NCBI GenBank assembly: GCA_023101885.1
Contig: JALPQD010000513.1
Location: 992,001 to 1,056,000, forward strand
Direction: 5' to 3'
DNA: 64,000 bases
Source: Typhlomys cinereus
Taxonomy: Eukaryota > Chordata > Mammalia > Rodentia > Platacanthomyidae
Shown here: positions 55,008-64,000 of the stretch, piece by piece
How the letters are laid out: each line of letters begins with the position of its first letter
Position numbering within the stretch: position 1 is the stretch's first letter
The notes under the pieces: generated by a model
What the model was told of the DNA's origin: nothing
Databases searched by the model: none
Seen by the model: the letters and a program-made list of their open reading frames with translations, nothing else
Program-made: the position numbers and the translations under genes

Positions 55008-55572
55008 GGCAGAATTATTCTCACTTTATTTCTGGAGAAGTCTGATCAATGCAATAACACTGATTCCAGGCGAGGGAAGAGGGGCATTACCCCTGAAGCA
55101 ACCAGTAACCTGTGGCCCAAGGCGCCCCCTCATTCCTAGACCTGGGTTCCCCCTCAGTTACAGTTAAATAGAGAGGAAGATCTCCCCAAGGAAGAAGGTC
55201 TGCCTCCTGTCCCCACCCCCTCCACACAGAGGTGTCTGAGCACAAGCTATTTACAATATTCACATCCACTGGATCCCACCAAACCAAGGCAAATACTACA
55301 AGTGGTCCTTCCCCAGGGGGAGGCCAGACAGGTTGTGAGTGTATGTGTGTATGGGGGAGAGGGAGTGTCCACACGTGTGAGCACATGGACGCACTGAGGG
55401 GCAAGGCCTGGCTCCAGCCAAAGACACATCAGTTTATAAGGTGCAGAGTAAAACAGAGGACCCACCCCTGGGTCCCAGGCCACTTCCATCTTGTCCTCTC
55501 TTTCTCCTCCAGACATCTGGGAGATGGATGTGGAGAAGCCCTCATAGCTGCGCCTGGATCCAAGGCAACCGC
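55008..55572 (-). other. MAP7D1: MAP7D1 3' UTR
   Basis: The sequence from the stop codon to just past the AATAAA signal on the minus strand. Cleavage is expected near 55008, with GT/T-rich CCTTTGTGTCTTTGG downstream as a likely GU-rich element. About 565 nt, with no inserted SINE. Confidence 0.8.
55025..55030 (-). terminator. MAP7D1: MAP7D1 poly(A) signal AATAAA
   Basis: TTTATT on the plus strand reads AATAAA on the gene strand, the only canonical hexamer between the stop codon and the GU-rich element that I noticed. Confidence 0.8.

Positions 55573-64000
<8,428 letters not shown>

Overview
This window is nuclear DNA from a rodent. The evidence is intron-split vertebrate genes with canonical GT/AG sites, dense rodent SINEs (B1, B3, B4/ID and a B2-superfamily SINE), 5'-truncated L1s and ERVL-MaLR LTRs. 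The B2-type SINE here is not the mouse/rat B2 consensus. Its young, CpG-rich, lineage-specific subfamily suggests a non-murid lineage, and a dipodoid such as a jerboa is my tentative guess. Nothing here is bacterial or episomal.

Two protein-coding genes lie in tandem on the minus strand. MAP7D1 fills the right end (about 55.0-64.0 kb). Fourteen coding exons, the stop codon, the 3'UTR and the poly(A) signal are present; the 5' exons lie beyond the right edge. THRAP3 begins about 31 kb further on. Its CpG-island promoter and a non-coding first exon are near 24.2-24.35 kb, a first intron of about 23 kb follows, and the exon with the start codon and first 45 codons lies at 949-1116. The rest of THRAP3 is beyond the left edge. 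This order and orientation match MAP7D1-THRAP3 in other mammals.

Between and inside the genes almost everything recognisable is retroelement. About 32 B2-type SINE copies occur in both orientations, and several have perfect or near-perfect target-site duplications. There are also a BC1/ID retrocopy, L1 3' ends, MaLR LTRs and part of a MaLR internal region, MIR/L2 relics, a U6 snRNA pseudogene, and long microsatellite or purine/pyrimidine tracts. Non-repetitive islands that may be regulatory include the THRAP3 CpG island (ZNF143-like, CRE and E-box sites), a second YY1/ETS promoter-like site at 23.5 kb, and a GC-rich island with a strong CTCF-type motif at 49.66 kb.

MAP7D1 protein links microtubules to kinesin-1, and THRAP3 is an RS-rich nuclear protein of mRNA processing; they are neighbours without an evident shared pathway. 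The most notable anomalies are a one-base frameshift in a MAP7D1 coding exon, a BC1-derived retrocopy, and a SINE-L1 composite that may be one chimeric insertion. I found no convincing previously undescribed system.
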